Positions 56,905 to 64,000 are shown, counted from the first letter of the stretch. The stretch is DNA of 64,000 nucleotides from Leyella stercorea (GCF_021531355.1 NZ_JADYTS010000001.1:1-64000), one strand, 5' to 3'. Notes: a model not told the origin generated them from the sequence alone. Numbers and translations: made by a program.

Positions 56905-57810
56905 CTATAAAGAATATAGCTCTATTTCGTCTTTAGATATTCCCGTCGCTTTAGAGATGTCTTCAACTGACATTCCCATGTTCAGTAGATTACGTGCTAC
57001 TTCAGCTCGTCCCTTGGCAAGACCTTCTATCAAACCTTCTTTACGGCCCTCAGCTCTGCCTTCTTTACGTCCCTCGGCTCTGCCTTCCTCCATGCTTCGC
57101 TTATTAGAATCGACAAACAACAAGCGTTCTGCACCGAGTTTATCCCAAAAGTCCTCATAAGCAAGCAATTCGTCTTTTGACATAGCAGATTCCTCTACAG
57201 CCTTTAAGGCTTTGGATGTATCAGGATTGTCCAGTAGTTCTTGAGGCACTTCCTTTGTATGTTCGTCAATTTCTGTCAGGAATCTAAGCCACAGCACAGC
57301 CATTTTCTTTTCTCTGATGGAATGTGCCTGGAACTTAGGAAGCTCCACGAATGTGAAATGCAGTCCCTCTATCACTTCATCGCTATGCAACTCGTGCACA
57401 ACATTATAGTTATGTATAAACTCATCGGGATATTCCTTCATGAAAATCTCGTTGACAAGATTGAGCGAGTAGACTGGTTGCAAAAACTCATACTTACGCT
57501 TCTTGTCAAGCTGGCGTACGAAAGCCTTGGAAGCATTGAACAGCACACGCTGCTTGAACGCTTCAGTCCACAACATCTGCATTTCCACAATAAACTGTCG
57601 GTTCTTTACGTCACGACACCTAACGTCCACAATACTGTTCTTGCCTACGTACGTGTCGGGCACAAGCTCCGGCGAGAGATATTCAACGCTCTCAATCTGC
57701 TCGTCATCTGCCAATGGCAGCAGGGCATTGAGAAGACTGATAAGCAAGTCCTTATGCTCACCGAATATCTTCTTGAATGTAAGGTCGGCTTTTGGGTCAA
57801 GATATCTCAT
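56905..57810 (-). CDS. Rpn-type PD-(D/E)XK nuclease/transposase-like protein
   Basis: The 301-residue protein starts with YLDPKADLTFKKIFGEH and contains the PD-(D/E)XK core IVDVRCRDVKNRQFIVEMQ, as in the recombination-promoting nuclease (Rpn, once called transposase_31) family. Rpn proteins in E. coli cut DNA and promote RecA-independent recombination. The C-terminal region has a charged tandem repeat of EGRAEGRKEGRAEGRKEG about residues 240-257, then a small helical domain (VEDISKATGISKDEIELY). It lies inside the inverted ATPase cassettes and points against the left one. Whether it helps mobilise them is speculation. Confidence 0.85.
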   Translation of the reverse strand: MRYLDPKADLTFKKIFGEHKDLLISLLNALLPLADDEQIESVEYLSPELVPDTYVGKNSIVDVRCRDVKNRQFIVEMQMLWTEAFKQRVLFNASKAFVRQLDKKRKYEFLQPVYSLNLVNEIFMKEYPDEFIHNYNVVHELHSDEVIEGLHFTFVELPKFQAHSIREKKMAVLWLRFLTEIDEHTKEVPQELLDNPDTSKALKAVEESAMSKDELLAYEDFWDKLGAERLLFVDSNKRSMEEGRAEGRKEGRAEGRKEGLIEGLAKGRAEVARNLLNMGMSVEDISKATGISKDEIELYSL

Positions 57811-57857
57811 GGGTGGAAATGTTTTAACGGGTTGACATTATTTATATTATGATGTAG

Positions 57858-57865
57858 CAAATTTA
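57858..57865 (-). promoter_or_regulatory. Promoter -7 box for the Rpn gene
   Basis: The minus strand reads TAAATTTG, 47 nt before the start codon at 57810. Confidence 0.5.
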
Positions 57866-57897
57866 CAAATAATAATTGAGATTTTCATTCCTACCAA

Positions 57898-57928
57898 TTT
57901 GTTTTTCTGATAAATTTCCATAACTTTG
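57898..57928 (+). promoter_or_regulatory. Promoter for the small membrane protein
   Basis: TTTG at 57898-57901 and TAACTTTG at 57921-57928 are 19 bp apart, the preferred spacing. The ATG is 46 nt downstream. Confidence 0.7.
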
Positions 57929-57974
57929 CATAAGTGAATACCTTTCAATAACTAATAATTTAAAACAATACAAT

Positions 57975-58445
57975 ATGGATAGACACATTAAGAATGGAAT
58001 GTTATCCATGGGAGTATGGATAATTTTCCTTGTTGTTTTGTTTGGTTCGTTCATGATCTTTACTGATTCCCCTTTCAGCGATCTCCTGGATGAGGAAACG
58101 GGAGGTTTCATATCCGCTGCTTTCTTCCTTGCATGGGCACTCATCTGGTTTGCCATAGGCAAACACTACAGTCGTGACTATGAGCTTAAGAAACAGGCCT
58201 TCATCGAGAAGTATAAAGGATTTGACGAGAATGTTACACGTACAATGTTCAAAAAAGCTTATTTCTCAGATATAGCACGTATGTTGTCACGGGTGTTTTT
58301 CATTGCTGTGCCTTTCTATGTCGCAGCAAACGTGAAAGATACGGTAACCTTAAAGAACTGCATCTATATCGGGATTCTTATGATTATTTCCATTGCCTTG
58401 TATGGTTACTATAAAAAGAATGGCACAAAGGAAATTACGCTATAG
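57975..58445 (+). CDS. Small membrane protein of unknown function
   Basis: This 156-residue protein has about four hydrophobic segments (residues 12-30, 46-62, about 103-120 and 128-145). No family was recognised. Between the second and third segments is a charged loop with KKQAFIEKYKGFDENVTRTM. It has a clear promoter and ends 12 bp before the second hairpin repeat. It sits in the single-copy segment between the inverted cassettes, so it and the Rpn gene would flip together if the flanks recombined. Confidence 0.7.
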   Translation: MDRHIKNGMLSMGVWIIFLVVLFGSFMIFTDSPFSDLLDEETGGFISAAFFLAWALIWFAIGKHYSRDYELKKQAFIEKYKGFDENVTRTMFKKAYFSDIARMLSRVFFIAVPFYVAANVKDTVTLKNCIYIGILMIISIALYGYYKKNGTKEITL

Positions 58446-58456
58446 TTCAAAACAAC

Positions 58457-58523
58457 GAAACGACATCGGTCAAGCAAAGATGAACCAATGAATGGTTGCT
58501 CTTTGCTTGACCGATGTCGTTTC
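58457..58523. terminator. Palindromic hairpin repeat, copy 2 (perfect)
   Basis: A perfect 23-bp inverted repeat (58457-58479 and 58501-58523) surrounds a 21-base loop, and within the loop AACCA pairs with TGGTT. The right arm ends on the first base of the stop codon of the ATPase gene, read on the minus strand. It is the longest and least eroded of the three copies. Confidence 0.9.
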
Positions 58524-60082
58524 TATCTGATTACCCACTCCGTAATGTTTCGTTCGTCCTTCACGTTGAAAGCAATTCCTACTTTCACTATTTTCTTGCC
58601 ACTCAGTGCGAATGCGTCAGCATAACGCTTTGACTCTATTTGCTCAAGTGCCTCTTCGGCAGTCTTGTCGAACTTCAGTTCCAGGATGAACACATGATCA
58701 TGGGTTTCGAGAGTGATGTCTGTGCGCCCCTTTGCTGTTCGCTGCTCCACAATGATGCGATAGTCGGTAAGGAGAGCGAAGATGATGTAGAGCATCTGCT
58801 GATAATGCCCCTCATATAGCGTGTTGTCGCAATAAGGCACTGTTTCAAGGAATGTCTGAAGCAATCTCAGTGCTCCGTCAATGTCGCCATTGTTAATGAA
58901 AGCCGACATTCGAGCAATCACAACCTTGCCCTCGTCAATCTCTGTAGTAACATAATTAGGCAACAGACTCTCATACAGTCCAATGCTTATTTCCTTGTTG
59001 GGGATGTCGAGCTTGTAGAGTTTCAGCTCCTTGTCGTAGTCCTTTATCGTGATGTATCCACTCTGGTATAACAACGGTATAATGGACGTCATATTCTCCG
59101 TGGGGGCATCGAATGACGACTGCTTGGCGTAGATATTGCCGATGCTTGAAGGGAGAACCTTAAACTTGCGCATCATTTCTATCAAGAATGTCGGTGTGCC
59201 CGACCCAAACCAATAAGCCCCTATTTTCTCTTTTGAGAAACAATTCAGCAGACTGTAAGGATTGAATATGTCGGGCGACGGATACGTGAAATGATAACCG
59301 TCGTAATTGTCTGTAAGCTGTAGTATGGCTTCTTCTCTGGTGATGGACATTTTTGCTGCAAGACGGTCAATATCGTCAGACATCTGTGTGAGCAGCTCTT
59401 CCTTGGTGATGCCACAAATACCAGCATAGGCTTCGTCCATGCTGATATTGGTGATGTTGTTCAGCTCGCTGAAGATGCTGAGTTGCGAGAATTTTGTGAT
59501 ACCCGTCAGGAACACGAAGCGCAACATCGGCTCACACTGCTTCAACGGACTGTAGAAGTTGCGCATAAGATATCGCAAGCTTTCAAGCCGTTCGTCCTGA
59601 TGAACCACATCCAGCAACGGAGCGTCATACTCGTCAATAAGCACAACCACCTGCTTGCCGGTCTTATTATAGACGGAAGAGATGAGATATGCCAGGCGCA
59701 CATTTGCATACACAGCGTCACACTCTATGCCGAACCTGCGCTCGTTTTCTTTAAGAATATAGTCAAGATATCTGTTCAGCTGGTCTTCTTTCTGATGCTT
59801 GCCACCCGAAAGGTCGAAATGAAGCACGGGATATTCCGTCCACTCCTTTTCCAACCTGTCCATTGCCAACCCCTTGAAGAGTTCCTTGCGTCCCTCAAAA
59901 TAGCTCTGCAATGTGGAGACAAGAAGTGACTTGCCGAATCTGCGTGGACGACTCAAGAAAATGAATTTGCCGTCAGAATTCGCCATGCGATATATATAGG
60001 CAGTCTTGTCTATATAAAGATTGTCATTCGTGCGGATTTCCGAGAATGTCTGTATGCCTAAAGGATATAGTTTTCTTGCCAT
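58523..60082 (-). CDS. AAA-ATPase/PD-(D/E)XK nuclease-like protein, copy 2
   Basis: The 519-residue protein is a paralogue of the protein at 55263-56825. It has the same P-loop (SRPRRFGKSLL), Walker B (VVLIDEYDAPL) and nuclease-like end (GRTDITLETHDHVFILELKF). It differs most in two stretches: near the start (FSEIRTNDNLYIDKTAYIYR) and around residues 320-340. The second copy may have diverged in target recognition. The start at 60082 matches the paralogue; two ATGs further upstream would add only a few codons. No other gene in the cassette suggests a function. Confidence 0.85.
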   Translation of the reverse strand: MARKLYPLGIQTFSEIRTNDNLYIDKTAYIYRMANSDGKFIFLSRPRRFGKSLLVSTLQSYFEGRKELFKGLAMDRLEKEWTEYPVLHFDLSGGKHQKEDQLNRYLDYILKENERRFGIECDAVYANVRLAYLISSVYNKTGKQVVVLIDEYDAPLLDVVHQDERLESLRYLMRNFYSPLKQCEPMLRFVFLTGITKFSQLSIFSELNNITNISMDEAYAGICGITKEELLTQMSDDIDRLAAKMSITREEAILQLTDNYDGYHFTYPSPDIFNPYSLLNCFSKEKIGAYWFGSGTPTFLIEMMRKFKVLPSSIGNIYAKQSSFDAPTENMTSIIPLLYQSGYITIKDYDKELKLYKLDIPNKEISIGLYESLLPNYVTTEIDEGKVVIARMSAFINNGDIDGALRLLQTFLETVPYCDNTLYEGHYQQMLYIIFALLTDYRIIVEQRTAKGRTDITLETHDHVFILELKFDKTAEEALEQIESKRYADAFALSGKKIVKVGIAFNVKDERNITEWVIR

Positions 60083-60109
60083 ACTCATGGGTTGTTTTCT
60101 ATTACGATG

Positions 60110-60140
60110 CGAATATACAAAAAATATCTGAAAATACAAA
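60110..60140 (-). promoter_or_regulatory. Promoter of the right ATPase cassette
   Basis: On the minus strand TTTG (60137-60140) and TATATTCG (60110-60117) are 19 bp apart, as in the left copy. Confidence 0.6.
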
Positions 60141-60253
60141 ATAGAGTGCCCGAGCTAAACTTCCTAAAGTAGACTTACCATATGTTGTGGTTAGTATTTG
60201 TTGCAAATATAACTATTTTTTTTACAATGTATTTTTTTTCTTGCACTTTTTTG

Positions 60254-60261
60254 TATATTTG
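60254..60261 (+). promoter_or_regulatory. Promoter -7 box for the lipoprotein gene
   Basis: TATATTTG followed by CAAGC lies 24 nt before the ATG at 60286. Confidence 0.6.
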
Positions 60262-60285
60262 CAAGCGTTATAAACAAATATCGAT

Positions 60286-60906
60286 ATGAAAAACCTGAAA
60301 TTTTTTATAGGACTTGTATTAGTTCTTTTTGCATCATTATTTTTTGCATCATGCAATGATGATGACGAGGAATCATTTGAGCAAGAATGGGCTCATGTAT
60401 TGGACAATCATGGAGTTGCGTACTCTTTCAGTGACAATGGAAACTGTTTTGGTGATGGCGGTGGCATAGGCCAAGCGGACTTTAACAAGATGTTCATTGG
60501 ACATGGATGGAAGCACTATGCCACATGGGAAATAGAAAAGAACGGCAAACGGCAGTCTGATGAATATTATCGCAACATGATAGGCGCGACTCCTGTTAAA
60601 TACTATTTTGATAGTGACACGAAACTGACCACTTACTTCAATTCTGATGCTGACGGTGGCGCTGTAAAGAAGAATGAAGTTACTTATACATTTAATGGTA
60701 GGTACAATGGTACGCCGCGTACAGTTTTGCTGCTCGATAACAACGAATACATTCAGATAACAGGATGGACACTAGGCGCTCAACCAACTTTCTGCATGGT
60801 TCATCCGTTGGGTGTAAAAGCTGATGGAGCAACCGTCTATGGTGTCTCTTTATATGTGCAGATGACAGACAAAGAACTGAAGGCTATGCAGGATAGCGCT
60901 AAATAA
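60286..60906 (+). CDS. Lipoprotein of unknown function
   Basis: The 206-residue protein has a lipoprotein signal with lipobox FASC (Cys23), followed by acidic residues (NDDDEES) as is usual for surface-exposed lipoproteins of Bacteroidetes. The mature region is beta-rich with many aromatic residues, for example HGWKHYATWEIEKNGKRQSD. I do not recognise a family. It is followed by the third hairpin repeat. Confidence 0.75.
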   Translation: MKNLKFFIGLVLVLFASLFFASCNDDDEESFEQEWAHVLDNHGVAYSFSDNGNCFGDGGGIGQADFNKMFIGHGWKHYATWEIEKNGKRQSDEYYRNMIGATPVKYYFDSDTKLTTYFNSDADGGAVKKNEVTYTFNGRYNGTPRTVLLLDNNEYIQITGWTLGAQPTFCMVHPLGVKADGATVYGVSLYVQMTDKELKAMQDSAK

Positions 60907-60909
60907 AAT

Positions 60910-60967
60910 ATCGGTCAAGCAAAGGCAAACCAATGAATGGTGCTCTTTGCTTGACCGATGTCGTTTA
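60910..60967. terminator. Palindromic hairpin repeat, copy 3
   Basis: ATCGGTCAAGCAAAG (60910-60924) and CTTTGCTTGACCGAT (60945-60959) form a perfect 15-bp stem. The loop contains AACCAATGAATGG as in copy 2. The right flank keeps GTCGTTTA, but the left flank of the arm has been lost. It follows the lipoprotein stop codon by 3 bp. Confidence 0.85.
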
Positions 60968-61014
60968 TTCTTTCTTTATGTATTCTGTAATTTGTTTTTC
61001 CAAAATAGGATAAG

Positions 61015-61106
61015 TGGTATAATAGAAATGGGATATTTGGTATAATAAATTTGGAATAAATGGTATAAAAGAATTGGGATATTTTGTATAATAATATATT
61101 AAAGTC
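61015..61106. repeat. 23-bp tandem repeat
   Basis: Four units of exactly 23 bp begin at 61015, 61038, 61061 and 61084. Each starts TGGTATAATA or a close variant and continues with a GGGATATT-type end; the fourth is degenerate. The array sits in AT-rich DNA just before the ATPase remnant. It has no spacers and is not CRISPR-like. Confidence 0.7.
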
Positions 61107-61117
61107 ATTCATTTTCA

Positions 61118-61339
61118 ATGCATTTGAGAAATGGCAGTTATGGACTGATAGAGATAAAATTAGGTGGGGAGAAAAATATAGAAGAAGGAGCGAAGAATCT
61201 GAAACTCCTTGCTTCTAAAATAGACACCACAAAGATGAAAGCTCCATCCTTCCTAATGATTCTTACTGGTACAACAAAGTATGCTATACGACGTGAGGAT
61301 GGGGTGTATGTAGTTCCTATAGGATGTCTTAAAGACTAA
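61118..61339 (+). pseudogene. 3' remnant of a DUF4143-type ATPase gene
   Basis: The 73 codons match the C-terminal end of the ATP-binding/DUF4143 family: YGLIEIKLGGEKNIEEGAKN, later LTGTTKYAIRREDGVYVVPIGCLKD. The complete family is about 400 residues with an N-terminal P-loop, absent here. The upstream sequence shows no trace of the rest of the gene. An ATG at 61118 happens to open the frame, but a functional product is unlikely. It shows that a further ATPase gene once occupied the island. Confidence 0.75.
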
Positions 61340-61350
61340 TTATCTTATTA

Positions 61351-63438
61351 TTAGTGTCCCATGCGTGATGTATCCACTTCCTTAACTGTCTTCTCCTTGT
61401 AGCCGCCGAACTTATAGATAACTGCAAAGGTGACAGACGCCCAGTTATAGTTGATCTTCATTCGGTAGTCTTGGTTGCCTTGCACGGAACGTGTGTCGTA
61501 TAGGTTGTTGAAGATGTTGCTGCCATTAAGGCGCAATCCCCATTTACCATCATGCGACGACCATTGCAACTTGGCATCCATTCTGAAGATAGGACTTATG
61601 TCGTAAACTCCTTGTATTGCCTTTGACTGAATGAACGGATTAAGAATGAGACGCAAGTCCTGGGTGCTGCAAAGTTTTACGGATGCCGTGCCTCCAAGTA
61701 TAACCGACAGCTTCTTGCGATTGAACGGCAAGTCGAAGAAGTGGCTGCTCTTGTCGTGCTTGTAGGTTCCAACGGCAAACACATTGCTGTTGAGCCATTT
61801 GCCTGCATTGAACATGGCTGATGCTTGCAGTCCAAAGCTATTGGAAAAGTCGAAGTTGGTTTCCTTCATTATCACAGCCATACGGTCTGTGGTCTGATAT
61901 GGCAACTGCACGAAATAGTCTGGCTTCAGACTTGCAAAAGCCATGAGCGTATAACGTCGCTTTATCTGCCACATCAGGTTGACATTGTAATAAGAGAAGG
62001 GTTTCAAATCGGGATTGCCATGTATCTCGGTGTATGTGGACGAATAGAACACATTGCTCATTGTTGACCAATAGCTCGGAAACTCGGAATTGGAGCTAAA
62101 TGATAGATTGAGCAAATGGTTGTCGGTGACGTTCCACAAAGCATTGAGCGTAGGATATACGCGCCATTTGTCCCATACGGGCGAGTGATATTGCTCGGCA
62201 GCAACAGATGCTTCAAGACTAATAGACTTGTTTATCTGCTTGCTGAAGCCAGCATATATGTTCCATATCCGTTCATTATTGTCCACGCTGCTTGTTCCAT
62301 CAGGCAGGATGGTTCCATCCTTATCTATTGTGGTCTGATAACTCTTGTTGCTTGTGAATTGCCCTTTCACACCATACGACATTCCCCAACCGTGTGCCAA
62401 AGAATGAGTTTGGTCGGCTGTGAACATCCATTTGTTGATGGTCTGCTCGCTGCCGCTTGTCAGGTTGCGTTCAGTTTCATTTTTGTTTTCCGTAGCTATC
62501 GTACCATCGAGGGCTTGTTGCTGAGGCGTGCGATAGTAAGTGTACGAACCGCTAAGGGTTAGTCCGAAAGGAAGCGCGTAGTTAACATCCACATTGTGCA
62601 GATATTCATGACTGTCACGATGCATTCCGCTGATGCTCGATCCGGTCGTATGGCTGTTTGAACTTGTCTTGTCCCATTGTCCCGTATAGGCAACGTCGAG
62701 ACGATGGTTCTTGCTAAAGGCATAATTCATTCCCAGTCGGTAGTCGTGTGTAATGCCAAACGACTTCTGCCCGGTTTCATCATTATAGTGTATACGATTG
62801 TTGCCAAGTGGATGATTGGCTATGCGTGAAGACTCGCCGTATGAATTGCCGTTAACTAATTTGTATTGTGCATCCAGCCCGAACTTGCCTCTTTGCATGG
62901 AAAGATATAAATCGCCAAACCCTTTGGCGTATTTGTTTTGCACCAAGCCACCAATGATTTGTCCTGATAGTTGATAGGTGTCGGCATAGTCTTTAGTGAC
63001 GATGTTGATAGCCATGCCACGCACATGATAGCGGGCAGGGGCAGACAGCATCACTTCGGCTTTAGCCAACTGTGCGGCTGGCATTGCCTTCAAGCGTTCA
63101 GCCAGTTGCTCTTGTGTCAATGTGGTGGCTTGTCCATTGATAATCAACGTCACCTCATTGCCTGAGAAAGATATGCTGCCAGTGGCATCGCTTACACCCG
63201 GTATGCGTGTCAATGCCTCATAAGCATTGTCGGCAGGCAACTGCTTCATCAGCAACGGCATATTGTACGACAGCATACCACGCTCTGCCTTGACAATAGG
63301 GCGCGATCCCTTTACCATCACTTCTGGAATATTGTGCATCATGGTTTCCATGGTGAGCGAATCCTTCTGTGCATTGTCTTGTGCGTTGGCAGTTATGGCA
63401 GCCGCAACAAGAAGACCTGTAAGTAATAATCTGTTCAT
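61351..63438 (-). CDS. Outer-membrane beta-barrel receptor-like protein
   Basis: This 695-residue protein has a signal peptide (about 1-19, ending ANAQ) and a plug domain (PADNAYEALTRIPGVSDATG, then NEVTLIINGQATTLTQEQLAERLKAMP) followed by a barrel with many aromatic-ended strands. It belongs to the TonB-dependent-receptor-like outer-membrane beta-barrel family. It lacks the N-terminal carboxypeptidase-like domain of many such proteins and the usual TonB box could not be identified. No SusD-like partner is adjacent. The ligand is unknown; entry would be driven by the Ton system encoded at 12-15 kb if it is TonB-dependent. Confidence 0.8.
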   Translation of the reverse strand: MNRLLLTGLLVAAAITANAQDNAQKDSLTMETMMHNIPEVMVKGSRPIVKAERGMLSYNMPLLMKQLPADNAYEALTRIPGVSDATGSISFSGNEVTLIINGQATTLTQEQLAERLKAMPAAQLAKAEVMLSAPARYHVRGMAINIVTKDYADTYQLSGQIIGGLVQNKYAKGFGDLYLSMQRGKFGLDAQYKLVNGNSYGESSRIANHPLGNNRIHYNDETGQKSFGITHDYRLGMNYAFSKNHRLDVAYTGQWDKTSSNSHTTGSSISGMHRDSHEYLHNVDVNYALPFGLTLSGSYTYYRTPQQQALDGTIATENKNETERNLTSGSEQTINKWMFTADQTHSLAHGWGMSYGVKGQFTSNKSYQTTIDKDGTILPDGTSSVDNNERIWNIYAGFSKQINKSISLEASVAAEQYHSPVWDKWRVYPTLNALWNVTDNHLLNLSFSSNSEFPSYWSTMSNVFYSSTYTEIHGNPDLKPFSYYNVNLMWQIKRRYTLMAFASLKPDYFVQLPYQTTDRMAVIMKETNFDFSNSFGLQASAMFNAGKWLNSNVFAVGTYKHDKSSHFFDLPFNRKKLSVILGGTASVKLCSTQDLRLILNPFIQSKAIQGVYDISPIFRMDAKLQWSSHDGKWGLRLNGSNIFNNLYDTRSVQGNQDYRMKINYNWASVTFAVIYKFGGYKEKTVKEVDTSRMGH

Positions 63439-63596
63439 TTTAATTCGCTTTATATTGTATTTCTTTGTAAAAGTAACTAAAATCTAAAAAAAACGAACAA
63501 ATGTCAGATATATTTTGTGAAATGTACATTTTGTTGTTGTGAACAAAGTTCTTCTTCTTTTATGTATTCTGTTATTCTCATATATGAAATTTGCTA

Positions 63597-63627
63597 TTGC
63601 GACAAAAAAACATTAATTTTGTCGCAA
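63597..63627. promoter_or_regulatory. Operator-like inverted repeat with promoter of the Fic gene
   Basis: TTGCGACAAAA (63597-63607) and TTTTGTCGCAA (63617-63627) are a perfect 11-bp inverted repeat with a 9-base spacer. The -7 box TAATTTTG (63614-63621) lies inside it. Three more TGCGAC/GTCGCA hexamers follow at 63632, 63655 and 63696. A regulator binding here would block the promoter. Confidence 0.6.
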
Positions 63628-63645
63628 AATCTGCGACGTTATTCT

Positions 63646-64000
63646 ATGCATAATGTCGCATTTAACAAAAAACGCTCTATGTATAATACTGCACCGTCGC
63701 ATTACGTTGACTCTGTCGTATCGGTTATGCTCGATGCTGTAAACAATTATGACCAACCATTGACTAAAGAGAAACTTTGTGCATGGCAAGCGTCATTCTT
63801 TCCGACCGGTTTCAGTGAGGGTTCACAAATAGAAGTAGGTAGGTATCGTACAAACGAGGAACATATTGTTTCGGGTATGTTTGGCAGAGAGAGGGTGCAC
63901 TATATAGCTCCGTCACCAGAACGTTTGGAGAAAGAAATGGCGGCATTTATTGAATGGTTCAACAAGAATGAGAACATAAGTTCTGTAATACGTTCTGCAA
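63646..64000 (+). CDS. Fic-domain protein, 5' part (runs off the window)
   Basis: The 118 codons present match the region before the active site in Fic family proteins of the DUF4172 group: VDSVVSVMLDAVNNYDQPLT, FFPTGFSEGSQIEVGRYR, VSGMFGRERVHYIAPSPERL and AAFIEWFN. The catalytic HPFxxGNGR motif lies beyond the right edge. Fic enzymes transfer AMP or similar groups to protein hydroxyls. Family members normally have about 90-100 more residues before this point, including the inhibitory helix; there is no room for them after the receptor gene. ATGs at 63646 and 63679 are in frame, and an ATG at 63562 opens the same frame but lies upstream of the promoter box. The gene is thus either a shortened Fic or an N-terminally truncated remnant. 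Confidence 0.7.
   Translation, partial: MHNVAFNKKRSMYNTAPSHYVDSVVSVMLDAVNNYDQPLTKEKLCAWQASFFPTGFSEGSQIEVGRYRTNEEHIVSGMFGRERVHYIAPSPERLEKEMAAFIEWFNKNENISSVIRSA

Larger units (their letters stand above)
58457..60141 (-). repeat. Inverted ATPase cassette, right copy
   Basis: This is the inverse of 55205-56895, including the promoter, coding region and 3' hairpin. Both copies use the same start site, and the upstream sequence TATTCGCATCGTAATAGAAA is shared. The sequences differ at scattered positions, so the copies are not a very recent duplication. Confidence 0.85.

Noticed and set aside
56905-57810. The Rpn-type gene as evidence for an insertion sequence
   Set aside because: No terminal inverted repeats or target duplications specific to it were seen; Rpn genes are usually not transposable units.
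61015-61106. The 23-bp repeat as a CRISPR or plasmid origin
   Set aside because: There are no spacers and no replication gene nearby; the remnant next to it is an ATPase of another family.

Overview
The window looks like a chromosomal segment from a Bacteroidales bacterium, most likely of the Prevotella group. The evidence is the gene content: type IX secretion genes porT, porU and porV, gldH, an ExbB-ExbD-ExbD-TonB operon, a membrane-anchored TPR/HTH regulator and a YhcH/GH2 galactosidase pair. Promoters also fit, because many genes are preceded by the Bacteroidetes -7 box TAnnTTTG, sometimes with a TTTG -33 box about 19-23 nt upstream, and purine-rich ribosome binding sites are mostly absent. 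The species assignment is inference. No rRNA, CRISPR array, insertion sequence or prophage was seen.

Layout. 0.2-4.8 kb: a TPR/HTH regulator, a 370-bp intergenic repeat and two glycosyltransferases. 10.6-5.0 kb (minus strand): a tight six-gene operon (PH-like membrane protein, dacB-type carboxypeptidase, MscS channel, RecD2/UvrD-like helicase, TlpA-like thioredoxin, SprT-like metalloprotein). 10.8-20.3 kb: an aspartate aminotransferase, the Ton energising operon with a PstS-like lipoprotein and a TPR protein, then an ECF sigma factor, its putative anti-sigma factor and an exported protein. 20.4-28.4 kb: sulfatase and FucP-like transporter, metF, holB, a RicT/PSP1 protein, gldH and porT. 28.6-32.2 kb: a 56-residue ferredoxin and the translation genes rplM-rpsI-rpsB-tsf, with a structured leader. 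32.3-38.4 kb: FAH-family enzyme, porU, porV, ispF. 38.6-54.7 kb: tRNA-Val, purB, an rRNA pseudouridine synthase with a long RGG-like tail, asnS, a YhcH protein, tRNA-Tyr, a GH2 beta-galactosidase, prolyl oligopeptidase, priA and an M13 metallopeptidase.

54.8-61.3 kb is the accessory part. A second, inverted copy of the 370-bp repeat is followed by two near-identical cassettes in opposite orientation, each made of promoter, AAA-ATPase/PD-(D/E)XK gene and a palindromic 3' hairpin. They flank an Rpn-type nuclease and a small membrane protein. A third copy of the hairpin follows a lipoprotein gene, then comes a 23-bp tandem repeat and the 3' remnant of a DUF4143-type ATPase. The right end has an outer-membrane receptor-like barrel and the start of a Fic-domain gene whose promoter lies inside a perfect 11-bp inverted repeat.

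Most of the window is conserved housekeeping and cell-envelope biology. The least explained material is non-coding: the 370-bp element with its 22-bp internal units, the three-copy hairpin, mosaic AT-rich arrays containing a CGGC-GCCG core, the ribosomal leader, and the operator-like sites in front of the Fic gene.
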